Assembly (NCBI RefSeq): GCF_030867095.1
Contig: NC_081824.1
Location: 137,917,433 to 137,981,432 of the forward strand
DNA length: 64,000 nt
From: Alligator mississippiensis
Lineage: Eukaryota > Chordata > Crocodylia > Alligatoridae
Reading direction: 5' to 3'
Shown: positions 46,359 to 58,729 of the stretch, piece after piece
How the letters are laid out: each line of letters starts with the position of its first letter
Position numbering within the stretch: the first letter of the stretch is position 1
Program-made: the position numbers and the translations under genes
Notes under the pieces: generated by a model
Seen by the model: only the letters and a program-made list of their open reading frames with translations
Database searches by the model: none
Told to the model about the DNA's origin: nothing

Positions 46359-46814
46359 GTAAGAAAAAAGTAAATAGCACTGGGTCAAAGAGCACAGCCT
46401 GTAGTTGGAAGACACCTCTTGCTAATAATAGTACTTTAAACCAAATTGGCCTTTCTGTCTGTATAGACAATGTTAGAACTGCCTAAACTGATGTCTTACT
46501 ATCAAACTGCTAAGGATCATGCAACATGAAGAGAAAAACTTACACCTTTGAGAGGGACTTATGCCATCATAGGCTGACTTGGTTTTTATTGGGCTGGTTT
46601 TGATAACAAATTTGTTTGTTTTTTAATTTGGGAAGAGGCATGGTGCAGTAGACAATATTCTAGGAGCAAAGTACGTGTTTTCATTGTGATATCTAGCAGA
46701 TGACAGTTACTTAATTGCTACCTCTGTAGTGGTTACAGGATGGGTTTTGCTTGTCTCTTGGTTTGCTTTCTCTTTTTAAGAGGAATATGTTGTAACTTTC
46801 ACTTTTTAATGCAG

Positions 46815-46977
46815 ACTATCAAAATCTGAAAAAAGAGGTGAAAACTGGTATGCCATGGATAACTCTGAGCCAAACCAACGTAGGAAATACTACATAAATA
46901 TCTGTCGGCCCTTGATTCCAGTTCCAGGATGTGATCGACATGCATCAGTCTGTCAAATGAAGTATGAAAGAGATTAT
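46815..46977 (+). CDS. IGF2R: IGF2R exon 18 (residues 769-823, repeat 6)
   Basis: Acceptor TTTAATGCAG|A, donor TAT|GTGAGT; phase 2 in, phase 0 out. Encodes [39 protein letters not shown] and QMKYERDY. Intron 18 (46978-48627, 1.65 kb) shows no recognised element. Confidence 0.97.
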
Positions 46978-48627
46978 GTGAGTAATTGACCCACCTTCTC
47001 ATAGGAAGGGGGTGAGGAGTAGGGGAGAACTCTTGCATATAGCTTAGATACCAAGTTTGTCCTTTTTCTAGTTACCTATGCAGAAGAAGAAAGTGAATGA
47101 CCTGTAGAGTCATAACTACTAGCATAAATGCTGACTGAATCTTCCAATAAAAACACTGTTTTTGTATCTCTGTTGTTTGGACAATAGATTGATTTTAATA
47201 CAGTATATGGACTCAAAAGGGTGAGCAACTGAAGTAAAAGAATATAAATTGAGCATCAGAGAAACTTCCTTATTTTTAACCTCTAGTCCTCCATCCCTGT
47301 TTTTGTTTACCACCCTTTCCTTGTAAACTTCTAATTGCAACCAAAAATGGTAAACTTTATAAGGATGTATACTTCCCTGCCTTGAAGTGGTACTGACAGT
47401 CCAGAGCCTGCGGCTTTTTTACTCTTCCCCAGGTGATTAGAAGCTTACTTTTTTTCTTTCTCCCCTCTCAAAATCTTAAATTTCACAGTGCCTTGCAAAT
47501 AAGATCCTGTTTGGTTTTTTTTTTTTTGGTGGGGGCATTTTGAATGGGTTTAAGGTTGCTGTGGGTTGCTGTATTTCTTGTCCATAATCTACTGGAGGAA
47601 CAGCAAGAATACTTAAAGAAGAGCTAGAGGTGATAAATTCTTAGAGGATGTTGCATCACCCTTGTTTCCTGTCAAATTGTCATAGAGGTTCTTACTTCAG
47701 GAAGGTGGTGAAGATTTTAAAATCCACAGATGCTGACAGTGATCACATACAACAATGTCATAAATACCTAGATTGTAGTAGTAAATCCTTTATGTAGCTG
47801 ACTTTGATGTCAATGTTTCTGCAAGATCCAGCCTACCTATGTAATAGGGAAAGACCTTGTAAACTTTTTTTTTTTTAGTGACCTCATAACTTCAGCAGTG
47901 GCTGTTTCTTGAGAGGAACTGTTTTAGTTCTTGATGCTGTCCGTTTCTTATCCAAACTACCATAGATTCATTTAGGAGTGTCATCATTGCTATAGCCTTG
48001 TATTTGGACTTATGTGGAAGTGAACTGCTACTGATTCAGTCTGACCATCTGCCACTCGTTCTACAAACTGGTAGTCACTACACAGTCTAGTAGAGAAAAA
48101 ACCTTCCTCTTCCATGTAAAGATAGAAAACCAGTGAGGAAACTGGCAAAATAGGTATTGACATCAGTCTCCAATAGATAGTAAAATTGCAGAAGACTTTT
48201 CTGCAGTGATGGTAAGAAAAGTCCAGCGAGTGGCACCTTGGGAATGCTTACCCTGTTATCAAATGCGAGAGAGTCTTGGCAAACGGGTGCTAAAACTTTG
48301 TGCCATAAATTAGCTGACAAATCAGGGGTGTTCAAGTTTTGGGTAGCTTCTTACAGACAACTTTTTTAAAACTAGAGTATGACTAGATTACATATTTTGG
48401 CTGGACTATAAATATTGTTGCTTTTATGGAGGTGAGCAGTGATAGTTAAAGGTAGTTTTTTTTTAACCTCTTACTTGCTATTTCACAATTAACTACACTT
48501 TTCTCAAGAAATTGTTTTTGGAATGTAATACTGGCAGGATGATTGACTCTTGTAGCTGAAAGAAGCTTGATCGTTTAGTGAGAACCTTCAATTGGAACTG
48601 ACTTTTGTGTTTTGTTTTTTTGTTTAG

Positions 48628-48807
48628 GATTCTATTTCTGAAGTCCCTTCCATTAGTAACCTGGGAGTTGCTAGCAAAGGACTTGTAATTGAAAGACCTG
48701 GTCGAGTTCTTTTAACCTACACAGGTGGTTCTGTGTGCATCAATGCTGATGGACAGAATATCTCCTATACAACTGTAATCCATTTCACCTGCTCCGAAGG
48801 CACTCTT
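48628..48807 (+). CDS. IGF2R: IGF2R exon 19 (residues 824-883, repeat 6)
   Basis: Acceptor TTTTGTTTAG|G, donor CTT|GTAAGG; phase 0 both sides. Encodes DSISEVPSISNLGVASKG, RVLLTYTGGSVC and NISYTTVIHFTCSEG with an NIS sequon. Intron 19 (48808-50038) has a T tract (about 49250-49272) and nothing else notable. Confidence 0.97.
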
Positions 48808-50038
48808 GTAAGGATGGAAACTTTTCCTGTTTCATAGTAAAATATGCAAAAAAAATAGTATTATATATTACATATCTGACAATTAGATGATCATGACCGT
48901 GATCTGGATTCAGCATTCCAGATGGGAACTTATTTGATGTTTGATAATCTGTGGAGGATTAAACATGTAACCCCTCAATTTTAAATTTGTACATATACGT
49001 TGTATACTTTTTTCTCTTGCAACCATGCAGGAAATGGATACAGCCATAAGGAGGAAGCCTGTGCATGTCAAGGCAAACAGATTTCAGACTTACTGCATCT
49101 GTCTAGAACAGACTTCCCACTTTTGTATCAAGACTATATAGTTAACTGTGTCCCAGTGTTATGCACCCGAACTCCTTTTGCTTTCAAGGAAAAAGGTTTA
49201 GAATAGTACCATTTTTCTTGCATGTGCACACGTTTTTGTTTTTTTGTTTGTTTTTTTTTTTTTTTTTTTTTTAAGGCAAAATTAAGAGAATTTTCTTCTT
49301 TGGAAGCAGAGCTTGGATCATGTAAAGCTGTTTTTTCCCCTTTTCTGGGTAACTGGCAGAAACTGCTCTTACCATATTTCTTGCATATAATGTGCAGTTC
49401 ACTTTTTCAGAATCCATTTGCTGAAAATGGGTTATTTAGTCTAGATTTTTTTTCTTGTTGTACTCAACCACTTATCCTATATTTCATGATTTTTGAGATT
49501 TTAACGTATTAGATGCTCTGTATCTTGCTGCAAGAGGCTTGGTAAGAATTTTTATATGAATGTTGGCATCTATTCTGAACAGTTTTACTTCCATTCATGA
49601 GATTGGATCCATACGGCTCTTGGTATAAACCTCTGATTATTTATGGTATACTTCATTTCCTTCTAGAACTTCATGACTTCATCCAGCATTCCTAATAGCT
49701 GTTTAGTTTCCAGAATATGTTGTTAGTAAATTCTGAAACATTCAGCTAGTCAGACTAGTGCATCACTAGGCCATTTTTTATTCCTGTCCTTCTAATACAG
49801 ATGGCTATTGCTACTTTTCTGTTTTGTCAGAATAGGTACCCTACATATTAAAGTATTCAGTAAGGCTTGGTGGGGGGGAGACAAGGAAAGTGCATGTACA
49901 GTGACTCTCTTTAACAGGGATCCTGACTCTACTACTGAGGTTTTGTCCCAAGCTTTTAAAAGGCTGATCTCCAAGAATAAGAATGTTTTTGAAATTAGTA
50001 GTCTTGATCCTAAACTCCTTTGCAAATTGTATTTCCAG

Positions 50039-50140
50039 GGTAGCAGCCCAAGGTTTATTGATGACCGAGAATGTGTGATCACCTTCCTGTGGGAAACAGA
50101 AGCTGCATGTCCAGTTAAAACAACGAGAGATGAAACTCAG
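50039..50140 (+). CDS. IGF2R: IGF2R exon 20 (residues 884-917, end of repeat 6)
   Basis: Acceptor TATTTCCAG|G, donor CAG|GTGAGG; phase 0 both sides. Encodes FIDDRECVITFLWETEAACP, the C-FLW-TEAACP signature ending repeat 6. The frame is open upstream to 49808 by chance, but the acceptor and similarity start here. Intron 20 (50141-51205) holds a hAT-like element. Confidence 0.96.
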
Positions 50141-50359
50141 GTGAGGCAAGAGAAGGGTGGTATTTGTGGTTTGCTTTAATGTTTTACACTTTTTTTTCTT
50201 GTTCCTTTATAATATTAGATGTTTCTTGCAAAATGGTGACTAATGAAGGTTTTAAAGTCCATTTAGAGAGAGAATTAAAAAAGCTAGATTTTAATGTAAA
50301 GTCCTGTCTCCCTTTGGCATGGCTGCTGTAATGAAAACAAAGGCAGTCTTGCTTCAGAC

Positions 50360-50620
50360 CAGTGGTTCTCAAAGTTTTGGCTTCATGGACCAGATGGCTT
50401 GTCCATGGGCTGGATTGGGCCCTGTAGTGCCCCTGTTTAGCCCCATCTGCCTGTGGCCCTGCAGTCCTGCATACTCCTTCTAGCATGCAGGGCTACACTC
50501 TGGCCTGCAGGGTCTCCATGGCACTGTAAATTTGACAGTAGGGGAATGGTGCCACCACTCCCCTACCACCAAATTTTCAGATGCATGGGAAGCCCTGCAG
50601 GTGGGGGTTGAGCACTCCTG
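50360..50620. mobile_element. hAT-like DNA element
   Basis: Starts CAGTGGTTCTCAAAGTTTTG and ends GGGGTTGAGCACTCCTG, an imperfect inverted pair. Shares CCATGGGCTGGAT and AAATTTGACAGTAG with the element at 20388-20622. The target duplication is not clear. Confidence 0.65.
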
Positions 50621-51205
50621 CTATAGTTCCACAAATGTGATAGTAGTTGCCATGCTGGTCAGGTTTTGGCTTCACTACTGAGGCTACCAACTAATTACCG
50701 AATGGATTAAGCCTAGCAACTTGTACCATGGTCATTTGTGCAGTTAAAAAACCAAGTTGTATGAATAGAGCACTCATTTCATACAGAAGCAATGAAAGCT
50801 TGAGCCCTCTGGATTTTACCCAGGAATCTGATTGAATTCAGAGTGGGGAAATCTTTTAATGTCCTCTTAATAATTCTCTGCAACTCTCTGCTCCTTCACC
50901 TGTTTCCCTTTTTACTCTTTAGGCTTCCTTTGCAGAGCATAGTTGCATAGTACCAACATGCTATTGGTGTGAAAACAATAAATGGCCAGCTATCTTTGTG
51001 CAGTACTTGAAAAACAAAAATAGACTGCTCCAGCTAACAGCAGCAGTAAGAGCTGGTTTGTGCTTCTCAAACCTTAAGTGTATTTGTAAAGCAGCTAATT
51101 CTGAGTGCATGATTCCTGATTCTCTTAATTTTATGGTTGCTTGAATGTCCAGATTTTTCTTAACCAGTTGTTTTCTGCATCTCCTGTCCCCTAATGTCTT
51201 CACAG

Positions 51206-51307
51206 TCCTGTTCTGTGAGAGATCCAAACAGTGGCTTTCTGTTCAACCTGCAACCTCTAGCTTCAGAAAAAGGATATAAAGCCAGTGGAACTGGGAAGAG
51301 CTACATG
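51206..51307 (+). CDS. IGF2R: IGF2R exon 21 (residues 918-951, start of repeat 7)
   Basis: Acceptor GTCTTCACAG|T, donor ATG|GTAAAT; phase 0 both sides. Encodes SCSVRDPNSGFLFNLQPLAS, the repeat start motif. Intron 21 (51308-51874) has nothing notable. Confidence 0.96.
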
Positions 51308-51874
51308 GTAAATGGTCGGGGGGAATCTATATCTATCTATCGGTCGATCAATCAGTTGCTTTTCAGGATAATGCTTGTCTTTTCTAGTCTTACCTGATAG
51401 GCTCAATTGTTAAATTTCTGTTTATCCTTTATGGTAACATAAGGACATGAGTTAGTCTGACAGAACCGTGCTTTTGCCTGGGAGTGGAAGGCAATTTGGT
51501 AACTTCAGTAGCTAGAGAAAAAAAGATTGAGCAAATAATCCAACTGGCAGATGTTGAACTTCAGAACAGCAGCAACAGAACAGTAGAAATGATTTAAAGT
51601 TAGAAATGCAGCAAAAATGTGACTATTTTACGTTATGTGGGTAGAATACCTCTCCTTTTTCTTGAGGTGTGATGCCATATATTGAGACTGATCTCCACAT
51701 ACAGACATTGAAATGTATGTACTTACAAATGTAAGCTGGAATTGCTGCAAATGCAGATTGAGGATTGAGTTATCCTGTAGAGTCTGAGTTCTCATGAGGA
51801 CTAGAAGACTTATTTTCTTAGGATTTGTTTGGAATGTCAGGCAAATTAACAGTGTGTGCCTCCTCAAACACTAG

Positions 51875-52046
51875 CTAAATATTTGTGGGCCAGCACCGGA
51901 TTGTGGTAATATCAATGGAAAACCAGCTGCTGGATGTGAAACAGATCTAAAATCAGTAAGGACGGTGGAATTGGATAAAACCCTTCGTCTATCTACTGAA
52001 GGACTTCTCACTCTCACCTACAAAGGCCCTCTTGTTGCAGCATCAG
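51875..52046 (+). CDS. IGF2R: IGF2R exon 22 (residues 952-1009, repeat 7)
   Basis: Acceptor CAAACACTAG|C with a weak pyrimidine tract, donor TCAG|GTGAGT; phase 0 in, phase 1 out. Encodes LNICGPAPDCGNINGKPAAG and LRLSTEGLLTLTYKGPL. The loop between CETD and LDKTL is about eight residues shorter than in the human receptor as I recall it. Intron 22 (52047-53685) has homopolymer tracts and a hAT-like element. Confidence 0.95.
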
Positions 52047-52851
52047 GTGAGTGCAACCTGTGCTACAGTTCTGAGGCTCCATATTAGTTTTATAAACTGC
52101 TCTAATTCTAGGCCTGTTTATGCAGCAAAAAGTTAGTTGCCATATGTTGACTGGGGGGGGGGGGGGAATTTCATGAACTCCAGCAGGAAAAATCTTTAAT
52201 GCTGTAAGAGTTTTGTATGGAGACTTAACCCATTTTTTTGTGAAAGAACCAAAAAACCCCTCCAAAACAAAAAACAGTGACAATTCAGTCAGTATTGACT
52301 TAAAAAACCCAACAAAATGAAAAAACCAACAAAAAAACCAACCAAACAAACAAAAATGTGGGGGAGGGAAAAACACGAAATGCCACTTTTTAAAGGGAAG
52401 CTATTTTGATATTTCTCCATTTTATCTCCACAACTTGTCCATACAGGAGAGAGCTTTTGAGGAGTTTGTTTATTTATTTTTATTTAAAAAACCCCAAACT
52501 TCTGGGGAAAAACAAAGAAAACGGGGAAATTAACCAAGTTTGAGATTAGAATTTTTTCTGGAGTCTTTTTTTTTTTTTTTTTAACGATTTCAAATAAACT
52601 GGAGTCTTTATTTGGAAGGGTGTCATATAAATTATTGAATAGGACATCTGATGTACTGACAACTTCTGATACTCAAACTATTTCATTACAGGAAATATAC
52701 TGAATTTAGGGCTAAGAAAACTAGTGCCTGAAATTCTGGAGCCCAGGCTTGGTGCATTCCATATCTGAAGGAAGTTTCTTACTCTTTAAGGAAGGACGAC
52801 TGGTGGGAAGGGTGGTTGTGGTTGTAGTTATAAGCATTTGTAAAGTATAAA

Positions 52852-53039
52852 CAAGGGGCTTTCAACCTTTTTTCATTTGTGGACTCCTTTGGAAATTTTG
52901 AATGGAAGTGCAGACCCCTTTGAATTATAAGTGTGGGTATTCATGTACTTTTTGATTGATCATGGTCATCTTTTGTGGATCCCTTAAATATAGTCTGCAG
53001 GCCCCCAGAGGTCTGTGGATGCCAGGTTGAAAACCACTC
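52852..53039. mobile_element. hAT-like DNA element, decayed
   Basis: Left end GGGGCTTTCAACCTTTTTTC and right end CCAGGTTGAAAACCACT are imperfect inverted ends. Interior fragments CTTTTGTGGATCCCTTAAAT and CAGAGGTCTGTGG fit Charlie-type elements. Confidence 0.6.
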
Positions 53040-53685
53040 ATATAGACCATTGAACCAGTTGCACCAGCCACATCTTGAGGAAAGGAAATGACTTCACAAC
53101 AAATCAGCTTGAAATATACAGTACCTGTTAGTACCTGGACTAAAGCTGATGCATGCAAATGCTAAAACTTTTGACTTTGTACTTGAATGTGACAGCTGCT
53201 AGCTGCCTCATTATTTTCAGTTTAACTGCAGGCTAGGAGCAGATGTGTGAGAATTACCACTCATGGGTGATTCAGCCAAACACTTGTAAGTTGTATGAAG
53301 CACTATAGTTGGGTCTGTCCATGTCCCTGGTTTGCAAGTCTCTGGATGTCAGTAAAGTAGGATTTGAATTGTAAGTTGGCACCTAACGTTGCTGAGCAAG
53401 CGATTGTCATTCAGAATGAACAACCTCCAGTTGTGAAACGGAAGTGGAAAGCTTAATTCCAATGTGAAATGTAACTATCGAGTGGGAGACATTGGTGTTG
53501 AAGTGATAGCATTGCATTAGGACTTCTGTAACTTAAAAACTGGAAATCTTGGCTGAGAGCCTTAGAGGCAGCAGTAAAGAGTGTCTGTTCACAGAAACAT
53601 GGGACACTTTTTTTTTTCTGAAAAATAACTTCTGAGTCTTTAATGTAACAAATGGGATATACATAACTTCCTCTCTTTCACCCAG

Positions 53686-53850
53686 GAACTTCAGATACAT
53701 TCACAATAACTTTCATTTGTAACAACTCCTACCCTGGAGAACTCAGATTTGTACGAGAAGAAACTAGCACTTCAAAAATCCACCATGCTTTCTTTGAGTT
53801 CTACACAGCCTTAGCCTGTACCCCTGCTCCAGTAGACTGTCAGGTTACTG
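53686..53850 (+). CDS. IGF2R: IGF2R exon 23 (residues 1009-1064, end of repeat 7)
   Basis: Acceptor TTCACCCAG|G, donor ACTG|GTAAGT; phase 1 both sides. Encodes GTSDTFTITFICNNSYPGEL and FFEFYTALACTPAPVDCQVT, with an NNS sequon. Intron 23 (53851-55605) carries the GC-rich hAT-like element. Confidence 0.97.
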
Positions 53851-54623
53851 GTAAGTGTGTAAAGCGCATCAGTTCAATGAAATGTAAATGTTAACGTATG
53901 TTAACTCAATGGTGTGGACTTCTGTGGGAGATAAGAGTGTATTTTGAGGTAGTATAAAAATGTTGAACTGATCTGGCTTGACTTTGCAGGTTTCTATTCT
54001 GTGAATTCTGTGGAGGTGCTTTCTAACCTCTTGTTTGGAGATGATACTAGTTTGTATGAAAAATAGTTGAAAAAAAATTATACAGTGCTTAACTATACAT
54101 CCTGATTAAAATGTGGATAGTGGACTTGGGAGGACTAAAGGCTGTTCTAAGGATACAGAATCACGGTTTTACTAACCTAATGCTTTGTGAACTGTTATAC
54201 TTTTTCCCACTTGCATAACTGCATCTCATTGATTTGTCAAACTACACAAATATAAACTGAATACAAGTTCATGGTGTTGGGTATAGCTTGAGGCTATTTC
54301 GCCATATAACAATAGGATGTTGGTTTCTTTTGGAGCTGTCAAACATGCAGACATTCTGGGAACCTCTAAATATGAAAAATTTACTGATTCCTTTTGTTTA
54401 GTCTGGCATAGAGAAGCTCTTTAGCTTCAATTATGGGTGACATTGGAGAAGGAGATAATGGCATCTTTCTAAAGTTACCCTCCAGAATAGAGTAAAATAG
54501 CTAATTCACATGCCTGAATAGTACTGAAGGAGCAAGAGGGGATCAGCTCCTGCTCAGAAGCCTGAAAAAGAGCCCACTATTGTGTAGAATGCTCTGAGGA
54601 GATGAAAGGTATTAATTCTAGAA

Positions 54624-55389
54624 CAGTGCTCTCCAACCTCTCTGGCCCCCCCCCCCCCCCCCCAGGCAAGATCCGGGGGCATGTGCTCCCCATGCCCTCC
54701 TGGGCTATGTGCCTGCGGCCCCCGGATATGCTGCTCGTGGCTCCGTCCCTCCCTGTGCTGGCTGTGCAGGGCCTGCCCCTGCTCCAGCCCCACTTTCTAC
54801 TTCACAGCTGCTACTGCAGCTGCCTTTTGTTTGGGGAGATGCACCCCCTTCCAATCTGTGTGCAGGAGAGGCGGCTGCAAAGGCAGTGCTCCCGCACAGG
54901 AGCAGCCCAATGCCATGTGTGGGCAGGGGACAAGGTTCAGCCTGGGCGGCGGGATGCACATGGTGTCAGGCTGCTCCTGGGCCAGCTGCAGTGGGGCTTG
55001 GGGTGCAAAGCCCAGCCCGCAGGAGCAGCTGCCTCTGCTGCACACAGTTGTGGGGGGGGCACATGCCCCCCTGGGGCCTCCACCAGGGTGCACACAGTGG
55101 CGGGAGTCTGTTTCCCCTGCCCTCCACCCCAGACAAGCCTCCCTGGCTTGATCCTCACACCACTCTCCTGGCCAGGGCCCCACTCACTTTACGGGCTGCA
55201 CCTGTCTCTGTCATGCTCTGTCCCTGACCAAGGGGGCCTCGATCTGACCCCTGCCCCTTCCCTCCCCCCACTGACTGACCTGTTAGGCTGGGGGTGGGGC
55301 AGGGCGTGCGTGCATGCACACACACAGTCAGCACCCCCAGCCCAGGACTGACTGCAGGAGGCTCCTGGATTGACCACTTGGTGACCGCT
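54624..55389. mobile_element. GC-rich hAT-like element (766 bp) with 9-bp flanking duplication
   Basis: Flanked by identical ATTCTAGAA at 54615-54623 and 55390-55398. The left end CAGTGCTCTCCAACC and the reverse complement of the right end (TAGCGGTCACCAAG) are imperfect inverted repeats. The interior is strongly GC-rich and begins with a run of C (about 54648-54663). Frames of 130-250 residues cross it in several frames on both strands, with Cys/Pro/Gly-rich composition and no conserved domain, so no gene is called. Confidence 0.8.
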
Positions 55390-55605
55390 ATTCTAGAAAA
55401 AAGTTAGGAACTAACTAGAATTTGCCAGTGGATCGTATCAGATTTTGAATATACCAGACTGGTTAGCTATCACCTGTAAACATGCTGTTCTTCAGCCTAC
55501 TCCAGAAAAGTACATTTAGAAGCTTTGCCAACCCCAAAATTGATGTAATGAGGTGCTAAAGTAATACTTCTATCCTCTCAACTGTATATCCCATTTTTTT
55601 TTCAG

Positions 55606-55749
55606 ATCTTGCTGGCAATGAGTATGATCTAAGTGACTTGAGCAAGGAACATGAGCCTTGGGTTGCTGTAGATACTTCAAAAAATGCAAAAACAAGAACG
55701 TTCTATTTGAATGTTTGCAAGCCTTTACCTTATGGGCCTGGATGTCCTG
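55606..55749 (+). CDS. IGF2R: IGF2R exon 24 (residues 1064-1112, start of repeat 8)
   Basis: Acceptor TTTTTTTTCAG|A, donor CCTG|GTAAGC; phase 1 both sides. Encodes [19 protein letters not shown] and [17 protein letters not shown], closely matching mammals. Intron 24 (55750-56461) shows nothing recognised. Confidence 0.97.
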
Positions 55750-56461
55750 GTAAGCTGATAGTGGGACACCCACCATTTCCTACCTTGTTGCTGGAGTAGG
55801 AGCTGCCTTGTGACAATTCTGTGGCATTGAGCATTTCATGGAGTCTCTTTAGAATTGCATTTTAAAATCTGACCCCACATTAATGTTCTATGTAGGTCTA
55901 GATAAGCTGTAGGAAAGTGCTACAAACATACCTTGTGAATTAGAGCAGCCTTCTTTCATTAGGGTTAACTTAAGCAGGATTCTTCAGCATCCTGAGAAGC
56001 CCGCCAGGGTTTTCAGCAGATGAGTGCCTCTGAATGGGCAGTCCTGGATGCTGACTTGCTGGAGGGTTTAATAAGAATAATTAGAGTTTAAACTCTCTAG
56101 TAAATACTGAAGCCCTGAATGAGACAGAATCATTATCTGTCATTCCTTGTTTCAATTTTGCAAAAGCAGAATACACTGGTTTTGTTTGCCATAACATAGA
56201 AGAAAAACAGTCGCTTACAAATAGCTCGAGGATTTTGACCGAACTCTGAAGATTTTTTCTTACGGTTTCTGTTGCTTCAGAACTTAGGTGTATGGGGAAA
56301 GACCACTAGATCATCAGATCAGTTCCCCGTCATATGGTGCTTTATATTGTTGAAGCTACTGTACTTTTTGATTGACTTCTGTACAATGTTTTTAATGATT
56401 GCACAGGTGGAGGTGTTTTGGTAACAGTACTGCACATTCAGCATGTCTTCTGTTCTTGCAG

Positions 56462-56640
56462 GGGGAGCAGTAGGCTCCTGTGTAAAGTATGCTGATAGAA
56501 GCCAGAACCTTGGTATTATTCAGATAAGTCCTCAGGTTACCACTGGTGGATCTCTTAGTATTATTTACTTAAATGGTGACATATGCAAAGATAAGCAGCG
56601 GTATTCTACGCGGATCATCTTTCAGTGCGACCAAACCATA
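56462..56640 (+). CDS. IGF2R: IGF2R exon 25 (residues 1112-1171, repeat 8)
   Basis: Acceptor GTTCTTGCAG|G, donor ATA|GTAAGT; phase 1 in, phase 0 out. Encodes GGAVGSCVKYADRSQNLGII, TGGSLSIIYLNGDIC and RYSTRIIFQCDQT. Intron 25 (56641-57376) has a decayed hAT-like element. Confidence 0.97.
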
Positions 56641-56770
56641 GTAAGTTTCTGTGCCAAAGACTAATGTAACTGAAACCCTGTAATAGATCAATCATAGGTA
56701 CTTGACTTAAATTCTTCTGGACAAGTTGGGGGAAGGGAAGGGTGTGGATTAGGTCTTCTATACCCTAGAA

Positions 56771-57104
56771 CACTGATTCTCAAGTAGGGTGCCACAACAC
56801 CTTGGGGTTCCTTGAGATCCTTTCAGGGATGCTATGAAGTGCATGCCACACCAATGTTCGTATTGTTAGGTGTACACACAGTCACAAGATTAAGCCCAGA
56901 GATTTCAAATACAGATCCTTAGATATGGTCTTTCTGAGCTCTTTACAGCAGACATATTGTTCTTCTTTTTGGTAGGCAAATAGAGTGAAAACTGGGAGTT
57001 GGCATTTTCTGGGGTGACTTGAGTCTCTTGAGGGGGGAGGGTGCCTCAACCCCTGGAACAAAGAAACCAGTTGGGTCAGGGGAGAAAGGAGGTTAAAAAT
57101 CACT
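56771..57104. mobile_element. Probable decayed hAT-like element
   Basis: CACTGATTCTCAAGTAGGGT at the left resembles the ends at 39505 and 50360. The right end may be GGAGGTTAAAAATCACT. Ends are imperfect and no target duplication is evident. Confidence 0.45.
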
Positions 57105-57376
57105 TTTTAAATTATCCTTTGTGCACAACTGAACTCATAATGTTAATGGGTTTCTTGCCTTTGAACTAGATTCATAAAAGATAAACTTACTGACATGTAG
57201 GTGTGTGCCTGCACTTTCAGAATTGTAGTTCAGAAATGCAGAGGTAGACAAAGGATTTAAGAATGGTTTTAAAAATTAAGCCATCCTCACCTTCTGTTTA
57301 ACCGAAAAGTGACCCTGAGTATCTTTTTCAAATTGGTCAAAAACTCCCTGGTCCCTCCCGTTTTTTGTTTTTGTAG

Positions 57377-57464
57377 GGATCGCCAGTATTTGAGGAAGAG
57401 GACGGATGTGAATTTGTATTTATCTGGAGAACTCTGGCTGCCTGTCCCCTTCACAGAGCAGAAG
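57377..57464 (+). CDS. IGF2R: IGF2R exon 26 (residues 1172-1201, end of repeat 8), GC donor
   Basis: Acceptor TTTTTGTAG|G; the donor is GAAG|GCAAGA, a GC-type site. Phase 0 in, phase 1 out, as needed by exon 27. GT dinucleotides at 57479 and 57484 would give wrong phases. Encodes GCEFVFIWRTLAACPLHRAE, matching the repeat 8 end. Intron 26 (57465-58729) shows a G tract near 58026 and an A tract near 58458, no element. Confidence 0.94.
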
Positions 57465-58729
57465 GCAAGAACTGGGATGTGGGGTTGGGGAGGGGGAGGA
57501 GCTGTTTGAACATCAGATTTTTCTGCATTACATTCACATGTTTGTTGATTCCATAACTGAGATCACCCTTCAGTGCAAGTTTTTACTAAATGGTTTGGTT
57601 TATTGAATCCTAGGAAAAAAAACTTGCCTGTAGTAATTGCAGTGAGGATAGAATAAAATTAATACTCAGCTTGTTTTACTGTGGTTCAGTGTTCTAATTT
57701 GTCTAGTAAAACTACTCCCTTTGCTAGTAAATATTGGTACCTGCTTATTTCAAGATTCGATGTTAAGTTCAGCGTCACTAAAATTCCTGCACAGACTCTG
57801 CCACTATAATTCTATACACTTTTAATTTTTAAATTGCAAACTCTGCAAGTCAACATAATTCTACCTATCAAAGCTAAAAGAGTTGCTCCTGTTGAGGAGC
57901 TGGACCTTTTAATTTTTTTAATCCACATCAGCTTTAGTAGCTCTAGCTCCTTCTGTTTAGAGCACAGAAGGTATATCAAATATGGGAATTGCTAGGTTAA
58001 ACACATTAACCATTATTTTTTGGTCCGGGGGGGGGGCGGTTGTTTTGTTTGTTTTTATCCAGTATCCTGCTTGGCACCAGAGGCTTAGAGGAAGATTTAG
58101 GAACCTGGTACTAGGTCAATGAGGAATGATTGTCACCCCCTTCCCCAGCGCGTACACACTCTACTCCCCTTCTTTGTTACTTCAAAATTTCAGTGTTTAC
58201 ACCTTAAAGATTAATCAGTTCTTGGTGATGAGTCAACCAGGGAACACTGTAGTATTTGACTGCCAGCCTCTAGCCATGATGAAAACAAAGCACTTCCTTC
58301 TGCCTCTCATTTATTTTCTGGAAGTTTTTAAAACTCTGCTTGCTACCTTGTTCTTCTGCTTGCTACATTGGTCTACTTGAATACTGCTTTAAAAGGATGT
58401 GTCACAAGCTGTGGTTTGACAAGTAATCAAAGACATGACTACAGCTCTGTTTTTCTTAAAAAAAAAAAAAAAACAAGGACAAAACTATTGAGTGTCTATT
58501 TAAGCTATCAGCAAAGATGAATTTCTTTGACTGATTGTCTTACAGTGATACAAGTAAGTGCTCTGGAGTTCTTGCATGTAATTTCAATTCAGAATATTGC
58601 CATCATTCTTTGTGGTGATTTTACTCTGGGTGGTGGTTGTGTGTTTTTAAATCTAAGTACTTATCCTGTCACCTGTATATAGCTGTACTGAGTTTTTGTA
58701 GCTGACCTATCTTTCTGCTTGTTTTCAAG

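Noticed and set aside
49808-50038. Open frame extending upstream of exon 20
   Set aside because: No receptor similarity before 50039 and a good acceptor (TATTTCCAG) at the boundary; the upstream part is intron that happens to be open.
54602-55351. 249-residue open frame on the plus strand, with other long frames on both strands
   Set aside because: It lies inside a GC-rich transposon-like block, is Cys/Pro/Gly-rich, overlaps equally long frames in other phases and shows no domain. Composition explains it.
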